Below, one piece after another: positions 10,432 through 21,558 of a stretch of DNA of 64,000 nt (position 1 is the first letter of the stretch; each line of letters starts with the position of its first letter). Source of the DNA: Chaetomium olivaceum (Eukaryota; Ascomycota; Sordariomycetes; Sordariales; Chaetomiaceae); contig JAYWVB010000037.1 of NCBI GenBank assembly GCA_039881045.1, positions 276,127-340,126 on the forward strand, written 5' to 3'. The notes beneath the pieces are model-generated. The model searched no databases. It was not told where the DNA came from and was given only the letters and a program-made list of their open reading frames with translations. A program made the position numbers and the translations under genes.

Positions 10432-11719
10432 TCATATCTCTTGTTGCGTAGACGCCCCAATGGCAGCGCCCGACGTCGGCAGCAGAAAATCGCTCGGCCG
10501 AACCTTGCCATCCGAGCCACGAGCGCCCTTAAGCGTGGCGGGATCTCGGCTCGCGAACGAGCTGTTGGACCACGAACCAGACTGCCAAGAGTTTCCCGAT
10601 GCGGACACAGAGCTGACGAGACTGACCTGCGCGCTGCCGACGTTGGAAACCGCAATGTTGGCCCGCAGGGTGGACGACGAGCTGCGCATGTGGAACCCCA
10701 CGTCTCCGTTGTTCCACGCCGTGTTGCGCTCAAAGGTCAGCGAGCCCGGGTTGCCGTTGTCAATGAAGCCCTTCTTCATGTTGGCAAAGGCCATGCAGTT
10801 GCGGACGACGTGGTTGGCCGGCGGGTTGTCGGTGATGCCCAGTTTGAAACCGTTGCCGTCCCCTTCGAAGGGTGTGAACCCCCACCGGTTGTAGCCGTTG
10901 CCCCAGGCGTATACCTCCTCCAGGACGACGGGGGAGCCGAACATGAATAGGTCGAGGCCGTCGTCCACGTTGTCCCAGAGCCGGGCGTTGCGGAGCACGT
11001 TGCCCTCGCCCGAGCCGCTCTTGCAGGCGAACCCGTCGGCGCTCTCGCCGTTTTTGCGGGGATCCCGGTTCCGGTACGAGTCGAGGTTTAGGACCGTGTT
11101 GTTTGAGGAGGCACCCTCAAGTTGGAAGCCAGTTTCGTAGTTGTCGTGCGTCGACAGCCCTTCGTAGTAGTTGTTAGAAGCATCACGGGCGTAGATCCCA
11201 TAGGGCCCGTTGATCAACCTAGAATTCTCATGTAAGCCGTTGAACAAAACTGTTATGGTCCATGCTTGGCTTACTCGAGGTTGTAGAAAGCCCAGTACTC
11301 GGCTTTCTGGATATGGAAGATTCCTCGCTCAGAATTTGGTAATGCCTCGTCAAGCGCCTTTGGGGTTCTACGTGATGTGTGTTAGAATGTGACTGGCTGT
11401 TTCAGCTTACAACGCAGCTGCACTCACCCAGGCATGTTTTCCCCGTCGATAATCACCTTCTCATTCGGGTAGGGCCGGACTGGATGGGAGCCGTCCTAGT
11501 TCCACTCTTACCGACCTGGATATTGGTAGACGGCGCATAGGCGCCTCCTCGAAGGAAAATAGTGTCGCCGGCAGCAGCGGCGTCGACGGCCGCCTGAATC
11601 GATCCATAGGGACTTTCCAGTGTTCCCGAACCCTTACCTGTTGGGGAGACATAGATGTCCTTGGCTGTAGCGCCGCTCAGGAAACCGAGGGCCAGGCCCA
11701 GAGTGTGGCAAACTCGCAT
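10432..11719 (-). CDS. Secreted pectate lyase, polysaccharide lyase family 9 type (one frame break)
   Basis: Three exons (11428-11719, 11275-11367, 10432-11218) encode about 390 residues. A signal peptide (MRVCHTLGLALGFLSGATA) precedes DIYVSPTGKGSG, the start of the parallel beta-helix. The long last exon carries YGIYARDASNN, NRDPRKNGESADGFACK and DNVDDGLDLF, the Asp-rich calcium-binding cluster. It also carries GDGNGFKLG, with the Lys position expected for the catalytic base of PL9. The enzyme would cleave polygalacturonate outside the cell by calcium-dependent beta-elimination. Near 11480 the frame must shift by one base to connect the SGTRTAP segment with RPYPNEKVIIDG, so the copy is either freshly inactivated or carries a sequence error. 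All catalytic blocks downstream are intact. Confidence 0.82.
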
Positions 11720-11802
11720 GTTGTCAAGAATGGAACGATGAAGTGGTAACCCTAGCAGAACATCATTCTTGACTCGACGTTATCCTGGGCACAACATTTG
11801 GG

Positions 11803-11809
11803 ATTTATA
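11803..11809 (-). promoter_or_regulatory. TATA-box-like element upstream of the pectate lyase gene
   Basis: TATAAAT on the minus strand lies about 84-90 bases upstream of the start codon at 11719, a usual distance in filamentous fungi. The assignment is by position and consensus only. Confidence 0.45.
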
Positions 11810-12419
11810 GCTCCCTGTATCTGGCTCACCCCTATTACTGCGCGATTTCATTTGGACCGAATTACCGGGATGAAAATCGATTCTGTCGCTTGCCCTCCAC
11901 AGCATGACCTACACTCGGCGGCGGAATTGTGAATTGCTGGTCCTCCGAATTAGGTTGGTTCCCCGAGAGTTGGTTAAGATATCCTCCTAGTGGTGGACTT
12001 GCTCCCCCCGGAAGTAGGTGCTCCGGCCAAGCCATACACCCCCCACCCCTGTGTGGAGCGATTGATGGTCCTTTACTGTGTAGGGCGATGAAACCGGTCA
12101 AATTTCTTCTTCGAAACAATCGTCCATATCCACGAATCAACCGTGGGTAGTTCGGCCGGGGGTGTGCACTCTCCACCAACTCGTGTAGAAAGAACCCCTG
12201 ATATCGTCCAACGCAAACAACTACTGTGTATACAGGGGGCCAGCCGTTGGCAATCCAAATATACCATGTCCACAAACGCCACTTCCCCTGCGGTGTTATT
12301 ACCGGGACGTCTTTGGCATGGGATGATGTCTTCGGAACATCAAAACGACTAGTATTAAAGACTGGCAGCTGCCACTTCTTCCTAAGTCAACCGGTGAACC
12401 CTCTACCGTATTTGCAACC
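11810..12419. other. Intergenic stretch between two divergent secreted-protein genes
   Basis: This holds the upstream region of the pectate lyase (minus) and of the metallopeptidase-like gene (plus). No gene is seen. A TATTAAAG near 12352, about 65 bases before the plus-strand ATG, could serve as a TATA-like element. Confidence 0.45.
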
Positions 12420-13485
12420 ATGAAGAACTCGGTATTTACCCTCGCTTTGGCGATAGTGGTACTTCAAGTATCCGCCAATCTAGTTCCAGTCCCCATTGCG
12501 ACCAGCGTGTGCCGTTTCAATAAACATTTCGACCGCGCAGGCGACGTTGAAGCGGCGGCTTCCCTATCCAAGCGACAAAGCACATGGAACCCGCCCTCCA
12601 ACCTTGTGACGCCTCTTCAGCAAGTATGGGACCACCAAATGTCGACATACAACAACCCACTCGGTTTCAAGAACTACGGTTACGACCAGATCATGGCAAA
12701 CAAAGGTCATCTCAATTTCTGCGTCCGTTGGGAAAGCTCACAGCTTGTCACTGCTGCTCAGCGTGCCGCGGTGGAGGCAGCTTTGCAGCAATCCGTCAGT
12801 AAGTGGACGGACGAGCTCGCGGGCTTCGATGGGTTCCCGTATTCGTCCGTACCCGTCAAAGTGGTAGGGTGGGCGGTCAGCAGCACGAACTTGCTGCAAG
12901 GTGAAACGAGTGGAATTGATGTGTATACCACGAAGGACTCCGATGGAGCCCCAGAATGCGATCCGCGCTGTGGACGTTTCTTCCATCAAGACGGGAATTA
13001 TGCATCCTGCCCAGGAGGTGCTGATAGACATTATAAGTACTAAACCTCAAGGGGGTCAAAGCTCTCTCTTGAAGCCGCACAGGTGCAAAAGCTAATAACT
13101 GGCCTCAAAATCGACAGACCAGTCGCTGTGGCTCACAGAAGGTTTCGAGGGGGGTGCAGGCGGAGATTGGGGACAAAGAATTGGTCGTTCATATCTCATG
13201 GACAATCTCAACGAGGACTCCATTCATATCCTCCTTCATGAGATCGGGCATACGTTCTCTCTCGACGGTTCGTTCAATCCGAGTCTCATCCCCAACTCTT
13301 GTCAAGTGTATTCGGTTACAAAGACTCTAATGACTGACCATCCGGCTGCAGACTTTTACGACTGGACTCCCACAGGTGTTACCAACTTCGTCATGAATGC
13401 TGGGTCTTCCACTGTGATTACCGAGTTTGATTTCTGGATGATGAAGGATTGGTGGAGACATCTTAAGTCAAGGTATGGCCTGTAA
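12420..13485 (+). CDS. Secreted zinc-metallopeptidase-like protein (HExGH motif)
   Basis: A signal peptide (MKNSVFTLALAIVVLQVSA) is followed by a Kex2-like site (LSKRQS) and a mature domain with WDHQMSTYNNPLGFKNYGYD and NFCVRW. The second half carries HEIGHTFSLD, a HExGH-type zinc-binding motif, then FYDWTPTG and a Trp-rich end (MMKDWWRHLKSRYGL). Fungal secreted proteins of this layout are presumed extracellular metallopeptidases, but no substrate is known. One intron lies around 13013-13117. Its acceptor (CAG at 13115-13117) is clear, but the exact donor is not, because the obvious GT at 13039 gives the wrong phase. A second, in-frame intron with donor GTTCGT (about 13268-13351) probably removes 28 residues between SLD and DFYDW. 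The 3' end at TAA is clear. Confidence 0.7.
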
Positions 13486-13793
13486 GCTGTCAGCTACCGT
13501 TTGTGCCAGTTGCCTCTGGCCCAGGCGATGCAACCCCTGCTGTTCTTACCGATTCATGTGCATACCTACGTAAACTCCAAGGAACAGCTTCAGGATACAA
13601 ACTCTTACCTCCAGTGCGAGACTATCATCATCTTGACTAAGGTACCTAAGCAACTAGTTTATTGTTTCTTCACCTTTCACAGAGATATTCGCGATTTAAC
13701 TGGAACGCAACCCCTGACTACCCGGGTGGTACTTAACCGTCTACCCGTCGTTGGCTTTGCTTCACCTCCTGACATCATATGCAACCGTCCACC
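13486..13793. other. Short convergent intergenic stretch
   Basis: About 300 bases between two converging genes. No gene or repeat is seen. Confidence 0.5.
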
Positions 13794-15161
13794 TCACTCG
13801 CCAACCCCCCTAGAGCACCGCCGAATTGCCCTCCACACCGGATCCCACCGCTGATCGTTTCTCCCCAGCTTACACATGGACGAGTGATCACCACCAAGCA
13901 TCATAGTCTCCTCGTGCGGCAAGGCCATCAGCGCAGAAGCCTTATCAACAACCTAATAAGCCCCAACGTACGTGGTCAACAGACGTCTTTCTAACACATA
14001 CCCACATAACCCAACTTGAACAAGACGGGGAAGGGAGCTCACAACTGTCCCCAAAATGGGATGCACGTTCGACTCATAAAAGCTAGCGATAGCGTAGCGC
14101 GACGCGAGGGGGCTGAAATCCTCCGAGATGCTCATCAGCTCGTCCGAGTTGGTTCGCAGCGTCTTGACCAGCTCAGCCTCCGGTCGGTGGAGGGAGGTGG
14201 AAACAACGTCGGCGACGACTTTTGCCCAGTTTGCGGCGTCAGCACCGCGGTGCGGGGTGCCGAAGAAGACCTGGAGTTGTTGTTAGTGCCTGGTGGCATC
14301 TGGCACAATGGTTAGGTAAAGTATGGGGAGAAACCGACTATCCCTTTGGTCGAGTTGAAAATGTCCAAGGCGTCTGCCTGACTTGGGCCCTTGTTCATGC
14401 CTAGGTCGCTTGCTTTCTTCAACGCCTGCGGTGGGAAAGCAAACAACTGGGGTATTAGCAACGCTCCAGTTTCATCCACCTTCGGGGAAGCAAAACGGGG
14501 GAACGGTCTTGCCTGTTTGACGATGATGCCCCCGAGGCTGTGTACGATAAAAATAATGGGGCGGTTTCTGTCCTCCTAGTACATAAATGAAGAGGTCAGT
14601 AAACCGTGTTATTCACCCGGGAGCGCAACAAGCCAGGGGAGCGGTGTCAGTCATCTCCCCACTGTGACTCACCAAATCTTCCCTCTCGTTCTTGAGAAGC
14701 CTAATTAGATTGTCGGCGTGCTCTCGCACCCCAGCGGGAGAGATGGCTCCAATGGCTCGGGCATCGTAATCGAAGCTCAGGATGCGGGCTCCAGGGAACT
14801 TGGTCGGTAAGAGGTCCTTCAGCCATATGAAGGTCTTGTCCTGCGTGTTCGTCCATGACTTTTTCCAATGGCCGTTCAAGCCGTGAATTGCCACAATGCT
14901 GCCCCGCGAATCCGTGGTTAATGAGTTGAGGCCAATGATGGCGCATATGGTGGGGTGGTGGAACACATACTCTAAGGGCGCTTTGTCTTTGTCGGAGGGG
15001 AGCTTGAGAGTGTGCAGTGTATCCTGCTGCTCTTGGCCTTTGCCGCGTGGTCTCTCGTGATACACACCGTCCAGATCCTCTTGGCCTTTTTGTTGGTCGT
15101 CTACCGTGGGAGCCAACGGCGTCCTCCGATACCAAGGAAACCATCTCTCGTTCCAGACCAT
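13794..15161 (-). CDS. Stand-alone SesB-like serine esterase (alpha/beta hydrolase)
   Basis: The gene starts at ATG 15161 and splices into a complete SesB-like domain ending at TGA 13794-13796. Exon 1 (14673-15161) gives IVAIHGLNGHWKKSW, WLKDLLPTKFPGARILSFDYDA and HADNLIRLLKNERED. Exon 2 starts at 14575 with RPIIFIVHSLGGIIVKQ, the nucleophile elbow with Ser intact. The next exon gives ALKKASDL, and the following one gives VFFGTPHRGAD, SDELMSISEDF and SFYESN. The last exon gives HEETMMLGGDHSSMCK with the catalytic His. Domains of this kind usually sit at the N-terminus of fungal NLR proteins, but here the gene stops right after the domain. The intron after IVKQ has a GC donor (GCAAGA). The cellular role is unknown; membership of an allorecognition-type island suggests a signalling or defence role. 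Confidence 0.8.
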
Positions 15162-15938
15162 GGTAACTGTGACGATTGGTAAGTGGCCGGGAAGGATGGC
15201 CGGTGACAAAGGAGTTGTGATGTTTGGAATATTCGGCTTCACAGAATAAAGGTGCTGAAGAGAACATGGCTGATACGGAGCTGGCAAGGTCGTTGTGGTT
15301 ACCGGCCCGACCGTCCAGGTGCTGAAGCCTTGCTGGAAAGTCCACGTACAAAGTAGGTATCGGGCTCAAACCACGGTCGGGCACAGGTTGGGCCTGAGCG
15401 GCGTGGGGGAGTGAGCATGAGTCAATTTTGTCTGCCACCCGTCACGCGCCCAATGGTAGCACCATGGCCGCGGCCGCAAATAGCTTCCAGGTCTCATGGC
15501 TCATCCTGCACATGTGCTCGGGGTTATCTGGAGCTCAAACAATGGATGTCGCTTTCGTACGCGGAGATATTCGGAACTTTGAGCCTCCTGTGGGAACCCG
15601 TACGTGTCATGCAGGTTTAAGGACTTGACAAATGGTTGTCTGACACGAGGCGTAGGACCTTGGCCTGTTCTTGGGTTGGGCGTTCATTCGATGCGTCGAA
15701 ATCGCTGGCTTTTGGACAGTTTCCAGCTGCCGCTGTGCTTAGGCTTGCAGAATAACAACCGTCCTTTTGCATTTTCCATTCTGATGTTTACGTCCCCGTT
15801 ATATTTGAATGTCAATTATTCAAGTTGAGTGTAGTGTTTCTCCGAAATCATCTTCGCCCAAAGCGATCAAGTGCTCACAGTCCTCACCCCGGACTCCATC
15901 GTACCGACAAGTAAAACGGGCACTTGACAACCGCCATC
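15162..15938. other. Intergenic stretch between two divergent SesB-like genes
   Basis: About 0.78 kb separates the divergent starts of the two SesB-like genes. Small frames occur on both strands without family features. Confidence 0.5.
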
Positions 15939-17214
15939 ATGCCTCCCAAAAAGAAGAATTTAAGTTTGAAGATTTTGCACGACCCACAAAACAGTATTGC
16001 AGAGCATGTGACCCTCTCTGCCCTCCAACGGCTGCGTGCTAACAAAAATGCTATTAATAGTCTTGTCTCCTCGTTCACGGCCTGAACGGTGACCCCATCG
16101 GGAGCTGGACTTACACCGACGCCGAAGATACCGATGCCAAGCTGGCAGTTTGCTGGCCGCGAGACTTACTGCCGAAACTGCAACCAAGCATCAGAGTCCT
16201 ATCATTTGGGTACAGCGGCGACATCTACGAGAATGACTCCGTCGCTGGCATCAGGGGGAACGCCAAAGCACTCCTCGTCCACCTCAAGCTGCGGCGAGAA
16301 GACCTGGACGCGAGCCGCCCCGCTATTTTTCTCGCTCATTGCCTGGGCGGACTCATTGTCAAGCAGGCGATGTGCTACGCCAACAACATGAGCCAGTATG
16401 AGACAATCGCTTCGGCGACACGCGGACTGGTGGGTCTGAAGAAACCATCGTCCCTTTCCGTCTTGTCACCTCGTTGACCTTTCTCACCGCAGCTGCTTTT
16501 CTTTGGTACTCCACACTTCGGCGCTGACAGAAGCCAGTGGCTCTCGATAGCGGAGGCATTAGGACGGGTGTCGAGCCAAGCCAAGGGCAAGCCGTCGACT
16601 CTCGTTGAGGCGATGACGCAGAACGCACGCGGCCTTAGCGACATCAGCGAGGACTTTGTCCATGTCGCGCCAAAGTACGCCATCAAGACGGTGTACGAAA
16701 CGCGGCCGTTGGCAGATACAGGCCAGCTGGTTGTCCCCATGTTGAGCACGCGCATGTGTTTGGTCACAAACAAGACGAAGTGCCCATCGATGCCGACCAC
16801 CTCTCCATGTGTCAGTTCAGTGACGCAGACGACGCAGATTTCTTGATGGTTTCGGCTTTCATCCGAAGGGCCACCGAGGGTGAACAGAAGCCTCCAAGAT
16901 CCACAACACCCGCGCACCGGGAACTCGAGGAGACCGAAGTTCCTAGGGTACAGATGATGCAAGGAAACCAAACTTCGAAGACTCAGATTGGCCTCATCCT
17001 CGGCCAGCCTCTCTACATTGACACTCCTCCTCTGCGCCAGAGGCCCTCCAATATACCGGGCCAAAAACAACCTCTTTCTCGCGGCGCCTGCAGGTCGCAA
17101 CACCCTCCACACCAAAATCCAAGCGGCGAAGGTCCCGTTGGCTATCCCTGTTCCTACCCCACAGCCACTACGTCAAGACATACCAGTCCCTCGTGTGGTT
17201 CCAGTGGAGTGTGA
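15939..17214 (+). CDS. SesB-like alpha/beta hydrolase with Cys in place of the catalytic Ser; one frame break
   Basis: Exon 1 (15939-16007) encodes a basic start (MPPKKKNLSLK). A 53-base intron with CTAAC leads to exon 2 (16061-16429) carrying LVHGLNGDPIGSW, PSIRVLSFGYSGDIYE and RPAIFLAHCLGGLIVKQ. The nucleophile codon is TGC, so the usual GHSLGG elbow reads AHCLGG. Exon 3 from 16493 gives LLFFGTPHFGAD and LSDISEDFVHVAPKYAIKTVYE. Around 16728-16748, at the position where the paralogs have an intron, the frame shifts by one base before DADHLSMCQF, which holds the His block. The tail is Pro/Ser-rich and ends at TGA. The Cys substitution, the frame break and the poor tail suggest a decaying or non-esterase copy. 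It converges with the SesB-NACHT gene. Confidence 0.65.
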
Positions 17215-17357
17215 GTCGGAAAGCACGGCTAAGGAACCGCGTTGGTTCTCTCGGGTTATGGTAGGCATTCGGTATAAAGGGGGATCGCGGCGTTGAGACG
17301 CGTCAGTGTAAATGGCGAAATTTTGGGATTTGTATGGGCTTGAAACCGATAGAGCAC

Positions 17358-20300
17358 CTATGGAAGTGGAAGTTGCTGTGGAAATGTGAAGTAACTTGAC
17401 AAGCAATCCTGAACGTTATTGCAACGCTTCAAATTATTTTCCATTGGGCGCTGCGTGCGGAGAGCGGCTGGTGTCATCCGGAGGTTCATACAACCCCCCA
17501 ACTGTGAATCTTGATCAGCATAATTACAAGTCGGGTGTCTAGGGTGACGGGATGTTGACGGGATTGAGAGTCTGTGCGTACCAATTATCTCGCTCGCCAT
17601 TTTTATCCTCCTGAACCATCCAATCCTACGTTTGGGAGCCGGAGCAGGCGGAGTCTCCATTTTCTGGTCCTTGGGAGATGATCTCTCTCCGCTCGTGGGT
17701 AAACTCAAGCCCGAGCTGATCAGTTCAGTGTTTTTCTGTCTTGGGCGTTCTTTTCCCGACTGGACCCCGGTTGCGAGACCCGCGCTACCCGAAAGGGACG
17801 GGAGTTCACGCTGGCGCGTACCCGTTTCTGTCGGGCGGGCAGGTGGACGTTGTTCTGGTGGCGTGAAAGGTTGGTTCTTTGACAGAGTCGAAGACTCGCG
17901 TGAGGTGACGGGCTCTTTGAATACCCCATCTGCACCACGAGGAGCTTTATCGGCAGGTTTCGGGGACGATGCCTGGTCGTCGATTGATGGATCACCAACA
18001 GTGGACTCCTCCCTGTATGTTGCAGGTATAAACGACCCGTCCTCCGACGCTGCAATGTTAGTAAGTTCACTCCCGGCTCCTTCTGATGCTTTTGGGGCTA
18101 AATATTCAATAGTAGCAGCCATTTTGTCCTCGGGATCCAAGGGGAGAATATCTGCGACTGGGCACACCGAAACTGAAGGGAACCGTATTGTTGGCCACAG
18201 TCGAAGTAGCCACCAGATTTCGGTCCAGCATCTTGCATATTCCGTACTGCCATCCTTGAGCAGCCGTTGCGCATTTCTAGCTGCGCTGTTCTCAAAGCGC
18301 CACGACATACCAGCCTCGCAAATGTGCTGATTCCAATGCAGCGAGGCGTACCGTGAAAACTGTTGCTGATCGAGCCTCGTACGAACTTTAGCCTCCCAGG
18401 CATGAGGCGTAGTTGTGTCTGGCCGCGGACCCGAATCTCGGAACTGTGCCATTGTCAGGTACGTGACGCACGTTCGAGCGACTTCTGCGTGCAGGCGGTC
18501 TGCTATTGTGCCGCCAGGAGTCAGATGCTGGGGGGTGGGCCCCCCTATTCGGATGCCACTTTTCATGATGTGCTCCCTAAGGCTTCCGTGAACAAGCTCG
18601 AGACGGCCATCCTGGAACTTGACAATGTGACCACAGTGAAAGTCCAAGGTCATGGCGATCTTTTCGTCGAGGTATTGGTTCAGCATCTCCTTCGTTATTT
18701 TCCCCCCTTTATGATCCTCCATTGCTCGCCCAATGGCCTGTGCAACGTTGAATTCCGCTGGTTTAAGCCCCTCCCGCTGAACTGATGCCCAGATGAGAGC
18801 CTGTCGAACGATAGCTGGAATGTCACGGCGTGGTATGGCAGCAAGTCTGTCGAGAATGTAGTCGTACAAGCCTGGAACCGTATGTGCTTCGGGCGGCAGG
18901 TCTTGTATTATGGTCTCTACGTGAGCCGGCGAGGTAATGGTCCGGTTGCGGTCTAGGTCCCGAGAAAGGGTGCCGCCCACAGGTATGACCCTTCCGATCG
19001 GAGGTGGATCTGGTTGCGTATCTTCTCACGAAACTCGCCGGGGGTAAATCGCCTTGATCTCCACAAACGATCGATGGCCTCGTCAATGGTTCTGCTGACA
19101 TCACCCCCACTTTCAGCAAGCCCGATATTGTATCGCTGAAAGACCGTCTGGTGAGCCGGCGCAATGTCGAGCTCGTCGAGTTCGCGCGAGAGGAAAAGTA
19201 GCCGCAGATTCTCTGGATTCTTAGACTGCCCACGAACGCTCTGCAAGCAGTCCAGGAAAGAACCACGAGACTCTTCATCGAGCTCATCAAAGCCATCGAT
19301 CACTACCGCGATGGTATGTTGCTCGGTCACCTCGGCCATGATACCTGGCCAGGCAGATTTCAGCGTGTCTCCAGCCCAGAGATCTTGTTCGAGGCTTTCG
19401 CTCGTCATTGCTGTCTTAGCTTTCCAATCTCGGTGACTGGATAAAAGAATCCGGTGCATCAGCGACGGCTTAAGTCTTAGGGCCTGGTGAGCCGTTGCGC
19501 GTAAAAGTCCTTGGAGGTGTCCCCGATCAGGCAGGGAGCCGCTGACGAAGTAGTGGATGACGGTTGGGGGTTTCCTTCGCCTCCGCAAACCCGACAGCTT
19601 TCCATCCAGTGGGTTCAACGTATTTATAATGTGTTTCGCCAGAAACGTCTTGCCACAACCCGGCGGGCCGCAAATCCACAGGTCTTGTTGACCTCGGACG
19701 CCATCTAGGAAAGCTTGAATGTGCGGCTGTTTGTCCGTCCAGTTCAATGTTCCCGGAGTAGATTTGCGTTCTAGAAAGAAGCTGTGGGTTTCATCCTTGG
19801 CTAGCGAGTAATACGCCTTTTTCTCTCCGCGGTTAAGCCGGTCTGACGGAAAATCAGCATTGATAATACCCCACAAACAATATGGTTGTGTAGGTACCGA
19901 CCTATCTCCTTTGGTTTAGCCCTGACCAGATTTCTGATACCTCCTGCTACAGGCAAGAAGGGGTCGGCATCATCAAACTCGAATTTGCAAACGCTGGAGT
20001 GGTCGCCTTCTATGAAGCTATGGTCCTCTGTGGGAGCACGCATTCGACCGTGAGTCTTGTCCACAAACTAGACTCCCCGTGTAAGTTGCTATTAGACAGT
20101 GAGGTGCATTGTTTTCCATTGATGTGGACTTACAACGCAATTCATTTTGGGGATCGGCTGCGTCTCGATGAAGGTGACGAAATTCAAGTCTTGTAACTGG
20201 CTCTCAAAGTCCTCGGAAATGTCGGACAGCTCGTCGCTGTTGTCTCTGATGGTGGCAAGCATACCATTTGTAGGTATGGCACCTTCGTGGGGCTCGTCAA

Positions 20301-21011
20301 GCTGCAGCACGTAGCGGACAAACTTGGACCACAGGTCCGCAGACATGCCATAGTGAGGTGTCGAAAAGAACATCTAGATACCGGTTAACTTGTCATTCAT
20401 CAAAGCCGTCGAAATGAGCACATACTACCCCCCGAGTGGCTTCCCACAGATGCTTGTATCTTGGATTTTTGTAAGCATACATGATGGTCTAGTGAGTATG
20501 TCAACATGAATTTAAGAACAAGGGCTGAGTGGGCAGCTGGTTGCCTACCTGCTTGATGATGATTCCACCCAAGCTGTGTCCGACGAAGACGATGGGTCTC
20601 AGCTTCGCCTCATCATCCTCCTCTCGTTGGTTGTTGAGATATCCCAGGAGTACATTTGCATGATCCCGAATGCTAGCTGCACTCGCCGATCCCCGTAGAG
20701 TGCTACTGTACCTGAGGGTCCAGATGCGCACATGGATGTCGCCGATGCAGAGCGGCAGGAGAGAAGTAGGCCATAACGTCTTCTGTTCGTCATCTGCCCG
20801 CCAGGTGCCAACTGGGTCACCCCCGAGACCAGCAACCAAGACCACGCTAACCATTGTTAATAACGGTCTGGTCGTCACTGATAATCGGTGTTTCTGGATA
20901 CACATACTCTGCATCGTAGTCTGTGTTTTGGTTTTGGGAGCTCGCACCCAACCCTGCGCCTTCGGCGCGCAGCTCTTCCAAAAACGTCGCCGATTCATTT
21001 TCGGTACTCAT
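17358..21011 (-). CDS. SesB-NACHT protein (fungal NLR-like), with frame breaks
   Basis: This is a multi-exon gene. The N-terminal SesB-like esterase domain has AGLGGDPVGTW, IVFVGHSLGGIIIKQ (Ser intact), FFSTPHYG and EGDHSSVCKF. Introns lie at about 20548-20489, 20430-20374, 20150-20070 and 19908-19851. A NACHT domain follows with Walker A (CGPPGCGKTF near 19660) and Walker B (IAVVIDGFDELDE near 19290). A winged-helix-like part comes next (HTVPGLYDYILDRLAAIP). The C-terminus is a long Pro/Ser/Thr-rich, probably disordered tail with a basic stretch (KRRIGWFRRIK). No WD40, ankyrin or TPR repeats follow, so the sensor part is missing or unusual. One base is missing near 18965, between EGSYLWA and SRDLDRNR. 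The first exon at 21011-20860 also joins the esterase only with a frame shift. Proteins of this type act in non-self recognition and cell-death control. Confidence 0.75.
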
Positions 21012-21558
21012 ATCGTGTCAGCAACCCTTTTGTGTCACGGAGTTAAATATTCCAAAAAGGCGTGGCGGAAAACGGGGGGAGATGGATCTGCTTAGGTTGG
21101 TGGAAGATTTGCGAATGTGTTAATAACAGTTAACACCAATAGCAGCGACCAGCATGACGAACAGATAAGGTACAGTACCTTATCTAGTGGCTCAACAGCA
21201 ATAATGGCTCCCTGGCATAGGTAAGGTACCTACCTAAGCACCTAAGGCACCAGGTCCATACCTGGCATTTGGGGCAGCTATTATCTGACCACACTTGGGC
21301 AGGAACGTTTGGTGGCGCATGCAGTGTTTGTTTGACGAAGATTCCTGCCCAACCGGCCTCTTCCCTTTTTTTTCTTTTTCTTTCCATCTTTTTAATTCGC
21401 TTTTGTGACGGGGCCGCCAACAGCAGCGCCCACTGCTTTAGTGTTATGCCGAATCTCCTACTCTCACCCTCACCGCAAAATATCAGCAGCACGGCAACAG
21501 AACATACCTATTCTGCTACGGTAAGTTACAGCTCTCATTCCATATTGCCTAGCGGAGC
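21012..21558. other. Intergenic stretch with poly-pyrimidine tract
   Basis: This is the upstream region shared by the SesB-NACHT gene and the coiled-coil gene. It contains a GGTACCTACCTAAGCACCTAAG block (21226-21247, twice the CCTA motif) and a T/C tract at 21360-21392. No gene is seen. Confidence 0.5.

Noticed and set aside
10076..10894. 272-codon plus-strand frame opposite the pectate lyase
   Set aside because: Antisense to conserved PL9 motifs, with no domain of its own.
11480..11515. A 32-base intron to explain the frame break in the pectate lyase
   Set aside because: Far below the usual minimum intron length, and it would delete a conserved segment of the beta-helix.
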